The notes: generated by a model not told the origin, from the letters alone. Positions 1-6,287 are shown, counted from the stretch's first letter. The stretch: 7,980 nt of DNA from Methanothrix sp. (GCA_028688175.1 JAQTYS010000120.1:1-7980); one strand, 5' to 3'. Made by a program: numbers and translations.

Positions 1-299
1 TCGACAGTGAAGGGCGTGAAGGGGTCGAAATAGAAATTCTGTATGACATAGCCCACCCTCTTTCGCACCTCGTCTGCCTGGGAAGAGACATCCAGGCCAC
101 AGACCGATGCACTGCCATGCGTGATCTTGATCAGGCCGTTTATCGACTCGAGCAGTGTCGTCTTTCCAGCGCTGTTAGGGCCGCCGATGACCACGTATTC
201 GCCCCTATCTACACATAGTGAGAGATCCCTGATGACTGCTTTCTCACCCCCCTCATAGGCCGTGTAGATGCCCAATAGGTCAATGACGCTCAAATCCAC
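1..299 (-). CDS. ABC transporter ATP-binding protein, metal-importer type (partial, N-terminal 99 residues)
   Basis: This is the N-terminal part of an ABC ATPase whose C-terminal half lies beyond the left edge. I translated it by hand from the GTG at 299; a TTG at 293 is possible and sits better relative to the AAGGCGA upstream. Visible elements are a Walker A motif GPNSAGKT (residues 40-47, with Ser where Gly is usual) and a Q-loop GYVIQN (Gln87) followed by FDPFTPFTV. That last stretch resembles the segment after the Q-loop in ZnuC/TroB-type metal importers and CbiO-type ATPases. The signature motif and Walker B are outside the window, so substrate and subfamily stay open. It starts 11 bp after the stop of the FmdE-domain gene on the same strand, so the two are almost certainly co-transcribed, and any partner permease should lie further left. 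Calling it an ABC ATPase is secure; calling it a metal importer is inference. Confidence 0.85.
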   Translation of the reverse strand, partial: MDLSVIDLLGIYTAYEGGEKAVIRDLSLCVDRGEYVVIGGPNSAGKTTLLESINGLIKITHGSASVCGLDVSSQADEVRKRVGYVIQNFYFDPFTPFTV

Positions 300-310
300 T
301 CGCCTTGGCC

Positions 311-754
311 CTAGCTTATGTCTGCTGTGAATAGCTTGGCATCGGGCATGTGGTACATATCCTCGGCCAGTCTCTCGATAAGCATGCCCTCATTGTCCCC
401 GCCCTGGGGCGGGAAGCTTATTTGCCTGGGATTGAGGACGATCTTTCTCTCGCCGCAGGCAAACTCGCACCTGATCTCATCGCAGGCCACAATCTCGATG
501 TTCCTCTTGCCGAGCGTGCAGCCGCTGCCGATCTGAATGCCGTCGGCCAGACACGATTGGGGTGGCACACCCTTGCAGAAGACGACAGCTTTCATCAGGA
601 AAGGGTCGCTGCAGAAATGCTGCCGGACGTATCTTCCTATCCTGTAGCCCAGGACGATATAAGGGCCGAGGTGGCCGTGAAACGCCGCCAGATCCTCAAT
701 GGAATAATCCTTGTCTATGCCTGTGTATTTGCATGCGGATGCTGCGTGGTTCAT
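311..754 (-). CDS. FmdE-domain protein (stand-alone, lacks C-terminal zinc ribbon)
   Basis: A 147-residue protein of the FmdE family, named after subunit E of molybdenum formylmethanofuran dehydrogenase. The family signature is clear: FHGHLGPYIVLGYRIG (residues 25-40, with His26 and His28) and PPQSCLADGIQIGSGCTLG (64-82, with Cys68 and Cys79), which in this family line a putative metal or cofactor site. Typical methanogen FmdE proteins continue into a cysteine-rich zinc ribbon; this one ends at the core domain. It is not next to other fmd/fwd subunits, so a direct part in formylmethanofuran reduction is unlikely. Its neighbour 11 bp downstream is an ABC ATPase, which suggests a role in metal or cofactor transport or trafficking. 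The ATG at 754 is chosen; a TTG two codons upstream (760) is an alternative, and a GGGGG run at 765-769 is the only ribosome-binding-like sequence. Biochemical function is unknown. Confidence 0.85.
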   Translation of the reverse strand: MNHAASACKYTGIDKDYSIEDLAAFHGHLGPYIVLGYRIGRYVRQHFCSDPFLMKAVVFCKGVPPQSCLADGIQIGSGCTLGKRNIEIVACDEIRCEFACGERKIVLNPRQISFPPQGGDNEGMLIERLAEDMYHMPDAKLFTADIS

Positions 755-795
755 GATCAAATAGCCCCCATTAGCTTGAACTTTGTTCTACATGC

Positions 796-810
796 AATAT
801 GTTACATATT
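796..810. promoter_or_regulatory. Perfect 15-bp palindrome, candidate operator of the FmdE/ABC-ATPase unit
   Basis: AATATGT-T-ACATATT is a perfect inverted repeat with 7-bp arms and one central base. It lies in the AT-rich gap before the FmdE-domain gene and overlaps the downstream edge of that gene's TATA-like box, which is where an archaeal repressor would be expected to bind. Its sequence differs from the TAATA-N16-TATTA element of the nik-type promoters, so any regulator is probably a different one. Confidence 0.4.
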
Positions 811-813
811 AAA
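806..813 (-). promoter_or_regulatory. TATA-like box for the FmdE-domain gene
   Basis: On the minus strand this reads TTTAATAT, close to an archaeal TATA box. It lies about 55 bp upstream of the ATG at 754, so transcription would begin near 783 and leave a leader of about 30 nt. Together with the 98-bp break in an otherwise overlapping gene series, it suggests that the FmdE unit has its own promoter instead of depending only on read-through from the importer operon. AT-rich sequence makes such boxes common by chance. Confidence 0.4.
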
Positions 814-852
814 TCCTTGCGCGCAGAAGTTAATACTAATTAGATACATCAT

Positions 853-1575
853 CTATGTTCTTGTTATGCCCCAGGCCTTTTTATCATCATTCACTTCTAT
901 AGACCTGATCGATCCTGCCTCGATATAGGCGATCCTATCACAAACCGCCCGCAAGACGTCTAGGTCGTGAGATATGAAGAGATAAGCCAAATCGGAATCC
1001 TTCTGGCACCTCATCATGAGCCTCAGGATTTGAGCCTGGACAGATGCATCTAGCATAGAGGTTGGCTCATCCGCCACCACGAATCTGGGCTCAAGAGAGA
1101 TAATTCTGGCTAAAACAGCCCTCTGAATTTCTCCACCGCTTAACTGATGAGGATACCTATCCAGATGCTCGGGCCGAAGACCCACCTGTCTGATCAGTCG
1201 CATCACCTCACTTCTAATCTCTGATTTACTCAGGCGTTTATATATCACCAGAGGCTCAGCTATGCTCTCAAAAACCTTCATCTTAGGATTTAAAGAAGTT
1301 TCAGGATGTTGAAAGATCATCTGCAGCCGAGGCCTTATCCTGAAGACCTCTTTCTTATTCATCTTGAATAGATTGTTCCCCTGAAAGATAATGTTTCCAG
1401 AGGTCGGCCTTTCCAGGAGCATCATGCATTTACCAATTGTGGTCTTTCCCGAACCGCTGATCCCAAATAGTCCCAGGGTCTTGCCCTCATCTATCGAGAA
1501 GCTGACCTCGTTTAATACCTTTTGCCTTCCATACTTCTTGGAAAGGCTCTGCACATCGATCAATGGAGAATGCAT
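853..1575 (-). CDS. Nickel/oligopeptide-type ABC transporter ATP-binding protein (NikE/DppF-like)
   Basis: Second ATPase of the importer, 240 residues from the ATG at 1575. All nucleotide-binding motifs are intact: Walker A GISGSGKT (38-45), Q-loop Gln89 in IFQHPETSLNP, signature LSGGE (145-149), Walker B FVVADEP (165-171) and switch His203 in SHD. The DPEHPYT/oligo_HPY tail and its cysteines, present in the partner ATPase, are absent; the protein ends soon after the switch region, as NikE-like subunits often do. Family members hydrolyse ATP on the cytoplasmic face of the importer as a heterodimer with the NikD-like subunit. An upstream in-frame TTG at 1587 would add four residues; ATG is preferred because GGATGA lies just upstream of it. 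The start overlaps the preceding gene by 16 bp, indicating translational coupling. It is the last gene of the importer set before the 98-bp gap. Confidence 0.9.
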   Translation of the reverse strand: MHSPLIDVQSLSKKYGRQKVLNEVSFSIDEGKTLGLFGISGSGKTTIGKCMMLLERPTSGNIIFQGNNLFKMNKKEVFRIRPRLQMIFQHPETSLNPKMKVFESIAEPLVIYKRLSKSEIRSEVMRLIRQVGLRPEHLDRYPHQLSGGEIQRAVLARIISLEPRFVVADEPTSMLDASVQAQILRLMMRCQKDSDLAYLFISHDLDVLRAVCDRIAYIEAGSIRSIEVNDDKKAWGITRT

Positions 1576-2498
1576 CTCTTCATCCAACCATTATATTGGC
1601 TCAGTTGAGGATGCTTTCTAGTGCAATCCACCGTTTGGATTATGCATCTCTCTTGGAAGAAGCATCCATCAGGTAATCGCAGCAGACTGGGGCTGTTTCC
1701 CTCCAGTGGTTGTAGACCATTCCTGGGAAGCGATTTAATGAGGCCCCTGGTATAGGGATGCTCAGGATCATCCATTACGTTTTTGGCAGGTCCCATCTCC
1801 ACAATCTCTCCTGCATAAAGAACTGCCAATCGATCGCATATCTCGTAGGCAAGATCGAGATCATGGGTAATAAGCAGCATAGATCGATCATGTTTTCCTT
1901 CCAATTTTCTGAAGAACTCGATTGTGCTTCGTCTTGTCAGCGAGTCCAAGCCTTTGGTAGGCTCGTCGGCTATCACCAGCCTTGGCTCCAAGGATAGAGA
2001 AATTCCTGTTACCAGCCTTTGTCTCATGCCTCCTGAGAGCTGATGAGGATATCTATTTGCCGAGAGAGAGGGCTCTCTGATCAGCAGGCGCTCCATGACT
2101 TTCAAGGCCGCCCTCCAGGATTCGTGCTTGTCTTGTCCTTTTTTCTCAAAGATCTCCGAAACCTGCAAGCCGTTTTTTATAAGGGGATTGAGTGATGCAG
2201 TGGGATTTTGAGGGATGAAAGCTATCTGCTCACCCCTGAATTTTTGCATTTCCTCATCATTTGTAGACAGCAGATCCGAGCCGTCGAAAAGTGCCTTGCC
2301 ATTCACACGGGCATTCTTGGGTAAGAGCCGGAGCAAGGACATGCCAATGACCGATTTGCCGGAACCGCTTTCTCCGATCAACCCGAAGGTTTCTCCCTCT
2401 TCGATATGAAAGGATACATTGTTCACAGCCCGAGCGCTGCCAAGTCTTGTCTCAAAGATCACGTCCAGATCTTTAACCTCAAGTAGTGCCAAGGCCAC
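1560..2498 (-). CDS. Nickel/oligopeptide-type ABC transporter ATP-binding protein (NikD/DppD-like) with C-terminal cysteine motif
   Basis: First ATPase of the importer, 312 residues from the GTG at 2498. It has Walker A GESGSGKS (42-49), Q-loop Gln97 in IPQNPTASLNP, signature LSGGM (154-158), Walker B RLVIADEP (173-180) and switch His212. The C-terminal oligo_HPY region (DPEHPYTRGLIKSLP, about 244-258) is followed by Cys279, Cys285, Cys292 and Cys309. A C-x5-C-x6-C-x16-C arrangement like this is known to hold a [4Fe-4S] cluster in some DppD/OppD-type ATPases. The ribosome binding site GAGGTGA (2499-2505) directly abuts the GTG, which is too close; TTG at 2492 lies six bases from it and is probably the true start, removing two residues. 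It overlaps the permease gene upstream by 14-20 bp and the next ATPase downstream, as expected for a coupled operon. Confidence 0.92.
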   Translation of the reverse strand: MALALLEVKDLDVIFETRLGSARAVNNVSFHIEEGETFGLIGESGSGKSVIGMSLLRLLPKNARVNGKALFDGSDLLSTNDEEMQKFRGEQIAFIPQNPTASLNPLIKNGLQVSEIFEKKGQDKHESWRAALKVMERLLIREPSLSANRYPHQLSGGMRQRLVTGISLSLEPRLVIADEPTKGLDSLTRRSTIEFFRKLEGKHDRSMLLITHDLDLAYEICDRLAVLYAGEIVEMGPAKNVMDDPEHPYTRGLIKSLPRNGLQPLEGNSPSLLRLPDGCFFQERCIIQTVDCTRKHPQLSQYNGWMKRCILH

Positions 2499-3384
2499 TC
2501 ACCTCGCTCTCAGGATCGAGAACCTCTCGGAATCCGTCTCCCAAGAGGCTGAAGAGAACTGCAGTCAGGGTTATTGCCATACCTGGGAAAAGGGTCAGGT
2601 AAGGCGCAGTTCTCATAAATTCCTTGCCGGCGTTGAGCATAGACCCCCATTCAGGAATGTACGGAGGTATTCCTAGACCCAGATAGCTCAATGCCGCGGC
2701 GGAAAGAATTACATGCCCCATGTCCAAAGTAGCGAGGACGATCACTGGAGCGATAGCATTGGGAAGGATATGCTTGATCAGTATCCTCTTATCGTCGGCT
2801 CCTATGACCCGAGCGGATGAGACATAATCATTATTTTTAACGGACAGAACCTGGCCCCTCATCAACCTGGCATAGCTGGCCCAGTGAACCAGAGCCAGAG
2901 CCAGGACAAGATTAAGAACGCTGCTGCCTAGGGCACCCACAATGGCCAGTGCGAAGATCATGCTAGGGAAAGACAAAAATATGTCGATGATTCGAGATAT
3001 TATATCATCATACACTCCCCCGAAGTAACCGGCTGCACCACCCAGAGCAGTGCCCATAATCAGGGCAAAAGATACCACGGAAAATGCTATGGATAAGGAG
3101 GTAGCAGCGCCGAAAAGCAGCCTGCTAAAAACATCTCTGCCCAGGTGATCGGTGCCCAGCAGATGATGGACTGAAGGTGACTGAAGGCAGACCTTAAGCT
3201 CGATAGCATTGGGATCATATGGAGCGATCAGGGGGGCCATGATGGCCATCGACGCCAACACCGCCAGCGTAAAAAGGCTAATGGCCACAGTCCTATTGGT
3301 CATTATCTTGTGGTAGGGGTCCCATTTGATCTGCCCAAACAGAGTAAAAGGCGATTTGTTAATATTAATCGATTTCATGATCAT
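2479..3384 (-). CDS. ABC transporter permease, NikC/DppC-like
   Basis: Second permease of the importer, 301 residues. The N-terminal OppC_N segment has one membrane helix (about 33-55) ending in APYDPNA, then LGTDHLGRDVFSRLLFGA (76-93), the hallmark of NikC/DppC/OppC permeases. Further helices follow from about 96 to 170. The cytoplasmic EAA loop, which contacts the ATPases, is about 187-213 (YVSSARVIGADDKRILIKHI, then LPNA). The C-terminal SYLGLGIPPYIPEWGSML (233-250) and the final helix are intact. Length is normal for the family. The ATG at 3384 overlaps the stop of the upstream permease by four bases (ATGA), a classic coupled junction; another ATG lies two codons later. Motifs cannot tell nickel from peptide as substrate; the nickel assignment comes from the divergent DUF4198 gene and the shared operator. 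Confidence 0.93.
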   Translation of the reverse strand: MIMKSININKSPFTLFGQIKWDPYHKIMTNRTVAISLFTLAVLASMAIMAPLIAPYDPNAIELKVCLQSPSVHHLLGTDHLGRDVFSRLLFGAATSLSIAFSVVSFALIMGTALGGAAGYFGGVYDDIISRIIDIFLSFPSMIFALAIVGALGSSVLNLVLALALVHWASYARLMRGQVLSVKNNDYVSSARVIGADDKRILIKHILPNAIAPVIVLATLDMGHVILSAAALSYLGLGIPPYIPEWGSMLNAGKEFMRTAPYLTLFPGMAITLTAVLFSLLGDGFREVLDPESEVSGLGTT

Positions 3385-4322
3385 CCATACCTTATCCTCG
3401 GATCCAGATAGATGTAGATGAGATCAACGAGGAGATTTATTACTACGAATACACCTACAATAGCCAGTACGCAGCCCTGTACCAGAGGAATATCTCTTGC
3501 TGATATTGCATCGACGAGGAGGCTGCCTACGCCTGGCCAGGCAAATATGCTCTCAATGACCACAGCTCCGCCCAGCATATGCCCCAGGCTGATGCCTAGA
3601 ACAGTTATGGTCGGAAGCATGGCATTTTTAAGAGCATGCTTTGTAATTACATATCGAAATGGAAGACCCTTGGAGATAGCAAAGGCTATGTAGGGCTGGC
3701 CCATCACCTCCAGCATGCCGGTCCTGACCATCCGTAATGTCAGGGCCATGGCATGCGCTGAAAGTGCCACAGCCGGCAAAAATAGATATCTCAGGCCACC
3801 ATAGCCAGCTACAGGAAACAGTTTCAAGTCAACGGAGAAGAAGAGTATTAAGAGGAGGGCCAGCCAGAAGCCTGGCATGGATACGCCGATAAGGGTGACG
3901 ATCCGGAGAATATAATCTGTAAAGCGATTCTCTCTTACTGCGCAGAATATCCCCAGAGGTACTCCCACAAGGATGGCCATGGCCATGGCCGTGAAGGCCA
4001 ATAAAATAGTAGCTGGCAGCCTGAGAAAAAGCAGGTAACTTACCGGCTTCTTCTGAATGTAGGAGCTGTCCAGATCACCCTGCAAAGCACTGACCAGCCA
4101 CCGGCCAAACTGAATATAGAGTGGATCATGCAGATTGTATTGACTGGAGACGATGGCTATCTGCTCGTCGGTCGGTATATCATCGATCTCCAGGACAGTA
4201 TGCTTGAGGATCAATTCCGCCGTGCCTCCTGGGATGATGTTCATGAGGAAAAAAGTAAGAGCGCAGACGGCCAGAACCGTAAGCCCCATCGATGCCAGTC
4301 TTTTGAGCAGATAGCGTAGCAT
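3381..4322 (-). CDS. ABC transporter permease, NikB/DppB-like
   Basis: First permease of the importer, 313 residues, full length. It begins with a helix (about 9-30) ending in IIPGG, where most relatives have PGDP, then an external loop with GDLDSSY (82-88) and helices from about 103 onward. The EAA loop lies around 210-237 (FAISKGLPFRYVITKHALKN, then AMLP), and the family's C-terminal signature WPGVGSLLVDAISARDIPLV is at 262-281. Together with the NikC-like protein it forms the membrane channel. The ATG at 4322 is 10 bp after the stop of the solute-binding protein gene, and GTGAGG (4332-4337), overlapping that stop, can serve as ribosome binding site. This spacing and the downstream ATGA overlap place it firmly in the operon. 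Confidence 0.93.
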   Translation of the reverse strand: MLRYLLKRLASMGLTVLAVCALTFFLMNIIPGGTAELILKHTVLEIDDIPTDEQIAIVSSQYNLHDPLYIQFGRWLVSALQGDLDSSYIQKKPVSYLLFLRLPATILLAFTAMAMAILVGVPLGIFCAVRENRFTDYILRIVTLIGVSMPGFWLALLLILFFSVDLKLFPVAGYGGLRYLFLPAVALSAHAMALTLRMVRTGMLEVMGQPYIAFAISKGLPFRYVITKHALKNAMLPTITVLGISLGHMLGGAVVIESIFAWPGVGSLLVDAISARDIPLVQGCVLAIVGVFVVINLLVDLIYIYLDPRIRYG

Positions 4323-4332
4323 TTACAGGTCC

Positions 4333-5883
4333 TCACCGCTCGATATAAGTCTCCGGTGTCAGGGTGAAGTCGTGGGATGTATAGTCGAAAACATATCCTT
4401 TGACATAATCCTTCATGGCCACAACCATCTCATAGTATGTCATGGGTATGATGGGGACCTCATCCTGAATTATCGATTGCACTTCTTTGTACTTACTTAT
4501 ACGGTCATTTTCGTCTTGGGAATTTGCGGCATCATTCAGCAGTTCATCAACTCGGGCATTTGAATACCCTCTGTTACTGATTCCGTCAGTCTTGAAGAAG
4601 GGTTCCAGGAAATATGAGGCATCAGGCACCATAGCTACGCTCAATGTTGCCAATGCGCTGTCCCATTCACCTCTCTTCTGCCGATCGGAGATAATACCTG
4701 ACTCCAAACACTCAACATTGACCTTAATTCCGATCTCCTTTAGCTGACCGGCAACCGCTTCGGCCATCGGTTGAATGCATGGGCGGCTGGGATTAGCGAT
4801 CAAGGACATCTCAAATTTCGTGCCGTCCTTTTCAATAATGCCGTCGCCGTCTGTGTCTTTCCAACCAGCCTCTGCCAGCAGATCACGGGCCTTTTGAACA
4901 TCGTAGTCGTAGGACTTAAGTCCTTTTTCCGTCCAGTAATATTCCGGTCGGAAGATGCCTATTGCAGGAGTTCCGACGCCGAAAAGGATATAGTCGACAA
5001 TGGATTTTCGATCCATTCCATAGGCGATGGCCTGGCGAACTTTGATATCGTCATAAGGTGCTTTCTTGAGGTTAAAATACATGTACGATAATCTAGAATT
5101 GTTGAATTCATCGACATTGATGCCAGAGATTTTGCCGATTCTCTCAATCTCATTGTAGGGCACATCAACCGTGAAGTCCAACTCACCGTTTTCCAGAGAT
5201 AGAGCACGGGTATTGGCATCAGGTATGGTCTTGAGAATGATCTCGTCCAGTTTGACATCGCCACCCCACCATTTATCATTCTTTTTCGCTGTGATGACAT
5301 TGCTCGTCTCGTCATAGCTCTCTAAGAAAAACGGTCCTGTGCCGATGGGCTTGCTGACCTCGCCATTGCTATCCACGGATTTGGGGCTTATGATTCCCAG
5401 TGGCGAAGCATAGTGAAGTGCTGCAGGCAATATATAGTTGGGCTCTGTGGTATGAATCCGTAAGGTGAGGGGATCTACCACCTCAATGAAATCCAGTTTC
5501 AATAATGATGGAACTCTGGTATTGAGTTTATTGGCCCTCTCCAATGAAAATTTGACATCATCAGCGGTCATCTTCGATCCATCGTGGAATAAGATATTAT
5601 CTCTCAGTTTGAACTCCCAGGTTTTATCGTCCAACTGCTTCCAGGATTCCGCCAGTTTGGGCTTCAAGGACATATCCGGATTCACGCCCACAAGGGTTTC
5701 CACGATCAGAGTCTTGTCTGCAAGCACACCACTATCCTCCGTGGCAGGGTCCAGGGTGCTGACTGAGGTGGAAAGATCGCCGACCACTAGAGTGTTGTCC
5801 GACTTTTCTTCTCCCAGACCAATGACTGCCCCTGTAAAAAGGGCAATCAGGATCATTAACAGAATTGCATATAACTTATTCAT
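4333..5883 (-). CDS. Extracellular solute-binding protein family 5 (NikA/DppA/OppA-like), probable nickel or nickel-chelate receptor
   Basis: A 516-residue family 5 binding protein that delivers substrate to the importer outside the membrane. The start at 5883 is well supported: an AAAGGAGAGA ribosome binding site precedes it by a few bases and it opens a clear signal peptide (MNK followed by a hydrophobic run to about residue 24). The open frame extends back to 5952, but those 23 codons overlap the promoter/operator and are not expected to be translated. Family landmarks include LAESWKQLDDKTWEFKLRD (77-95), FHDGSKMTADDVKFSLERA (99-117), GTGPFFLESY (181-190) and VRQAIAYGMDRKSI (282-295). The signal peptide has no lipobox cysteine and the C-terminus has no membrane anchor, so retention at the cell surface is unclear. 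Substrate cannot be read from sequence; nickel is inferred from the shared operator with the DUF4198 gene, and peptides remain possible. Confidence 0.93.
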   Translation of the reverse strand: MNKLYAILLMILIALFTGAVIGLGEEKSDNTLVVGDLSTSVSTLDPATEDSGVLADKTLIVETLVGVNPDMSLKPKLAESWKQLDDKTWEFKLRDNILFHDGSKMTADDVKFSLERANKLNTRVPSLLKLDFIEVVDPLTLRIHTTEPNYILPAALHYASPLGIISPKSVDSNGEVSKPIGTGPFFLESYDETSNVITAKKNDKWWGGDVKLDEIILKTIPDANTRALSLENGELDFTVDVPYNEIERIGKISGINVDEFNNSRLSYMYFNLKKAPYDDIKVRQAIAYGMDRKSIVDYILFGVGTPAIGIFRPEYYWTEKGLKSYDYDVQKARDLLAEAGWKDTDGDGIIEKDGTKFEMSLIANPSRPCIQPMAEAVAGQLKEIGIKVNVECLESGIISDRQKRGEWDSALATLSVAMVPDASYFLEPFFKTDGISNRGYSNARVDELLNDAANSQDENDRISKYKEVQSIIQDEVPIIPMTYYEMVVAMKDYVKGYVFDYTSHDFTLTPETYIER

Positions 5884-5952
5884 TTGTCTCTCCTTTATGA
5901 ATCGTTTTTTATCATTAATGAACAGATGATTGCAGCTCATAGTAATAAACAT
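5875..5952 (-). promoter_or_regulatory. Leader and ribosome binding site of the importer operon
   Basis: On the minus strand, AAAGGAGAGA lies just upstream of the ATG at 5883. With a transcription start inferred near 5946, the leader would be about 60 nt. The strong ribosome binding site fixes the start at 5883 rather than the longer frame starting at 5952. Confidence 0.55.
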
Positions 5953-5972
5953 TTCCGTTTGATTATTACTAT
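5939..5972. promoter_or_regulatory. Candidate operator of the importer operon (10-bp arms, N14 spacer)
   Basis: ATAGTAATAA (5939-5948) and TTATTACTAT (5963-5972) are perfect inverted repeats separated by 14 bp. Read as GTAATA-N16-TATTAC, the spacing equals that of E. coli NikR sites (GTATGA-N16-TCATAC) although the half-site differs. The distal arm overlaps the TATA-like box and the proximal arm overlaps the inferred transcription start, a layout suited to repression. A second, overlapping inverted repeat GATTAT-N13-ATAATC spans 5961-5985. The proximal arm and its flanks recur almost unchanged in front of the DUF4198 gene. Confidence 0.6.
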
Positions 5973-5978
5973 ATATTA
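5969..5978 (-). promoter_or_regulatory. TATA-like box of the importer operon
   Basis: The minus strand reads TAATATATAG here, a good archaeal TATA-box candidate. It would place the transcription start near 5946, inside the operator and about 63 nt before the ATG. The aligned position in the DUF4198 promoter is also TATA-like, which supports the call. Confidence 0.5.
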
Positions 5979-6202
5979 CATAATCTATAAAAACTATAAC
6001 TGTTAATAATTTAAAAAATATGCATACCCAATTAGAAGATTTGAAACCTCACCTATATGTAGCTTTAATATTATTAATTCATGGCATAATGATAAATTAT
6101 AGCATTATGATTATGATATTTGCATTTACATATATTTTAAACGTATCGGAAACCGTTCTTGTTGATAAATCCGCCCAAAATATCCCTATTCTATCAACTA
6201 CA

Positions 6203-6211
6203 TATTTGATA
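6203..6211 (+). promoter_or_regulatory. TATA-like box of the DUF4198 gene
   Basis: TATTTGATA lies at the position that aligns with the importer's TATA box when the two promoters are superimposed on their shared 15-bp element. It would give a transcription start near 6230 and a leader of about 58 nt, close to that inferred for the importer operon. Taken alone it is a weak match. Confidence 0.4.
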
Positions 6212-6240
6212 ATACAATTATCGATATGTTTATTACTATG
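6208..6240. promoter_or_regulatory. Candidate operator of the DUF4198 gene, same element as at the importer promoter
   Basis: ATGTTTATTACTATG at 6226-6240 is identical to the minus strand of 5938-5952; over 21 bp (6223-6243 against 5935-5955) 19 positions match. The partner half TAATA (6210-6214) is spaced 16 bp from TATTA (6231-6235), exactly as at the importer promoter, though this arm is less perfect. The element lies about 45 bp before the ATG at 6288. A small inverted repeat, GATAAT-N3-ATTATC (6208-6222), overlaps the distal half. Confidence 0.6.
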
Positions 6241-6287
6241 GGCACTTATCAACCTAGTAATTTCGGAATTAATGAGAGGAATCGAGA

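Larger units (their letters stand above)
5884..6287. other. 404-bp divergent intergenic region between the importer operon and the DUF4198 gene
   Basis: This strongly AT-rich stretch separates two divergent genes. It holds two oppositely oriented copies of the same promoter/operator element, at 5937-5985 for the importer and about 6200-6243 for the DUF4198 gene. The 200-bp middle (about 5990-6200) has no recognised gene or RNA structure. It contains an open frame from 6020 with two hydrophobic stretches, a TATA-like TTTAAAAAATA at 6010-6020, another TATA-like stretch at 6125-6140, and an inverted repeat CATAATG-N11-CATTATG at 6085-6109. I do not recognise a riboswitch in it. Confidence 0.6.

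Noticed and set aside
761..852. Small RNA or riboswitch in the gap before the FmdE gene
   Set aside because: The gap is short and AT-rich, and apart from the 15-bp palindrome no stable stem series or known riboswitch core is visible.
350..928. Plus-strand open frame of 192 codons opposite the FmdE-domain gene
   Set aside because: It is antisense to a clear family member, runs across the intergenic gap into the next gene, and has no domain signature.
5465..5929. Plus-strand open frame opposite the solute-binding protein gene
   Set aside because: It is a Ser/Leu-rich shadow of the family 5 binding protein with no start signal of its own.
5884..5952. N-terminal extension of the solute-binding protein starting at 5952
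   Set aside because: It would put 23 polar residues before a typical signal peptide and lies within the operator/leader, while the ATG at 5883 has a strong ribosome binding site.
5986..6200. Nickel/cobalt or cobalamin riboswitch upstream of the DUF4198 gene
   Set aside because: No G-rich conserved core or multi-stem layout of these classes could be found, and the inferred transcription start lies downstream of this stretch.
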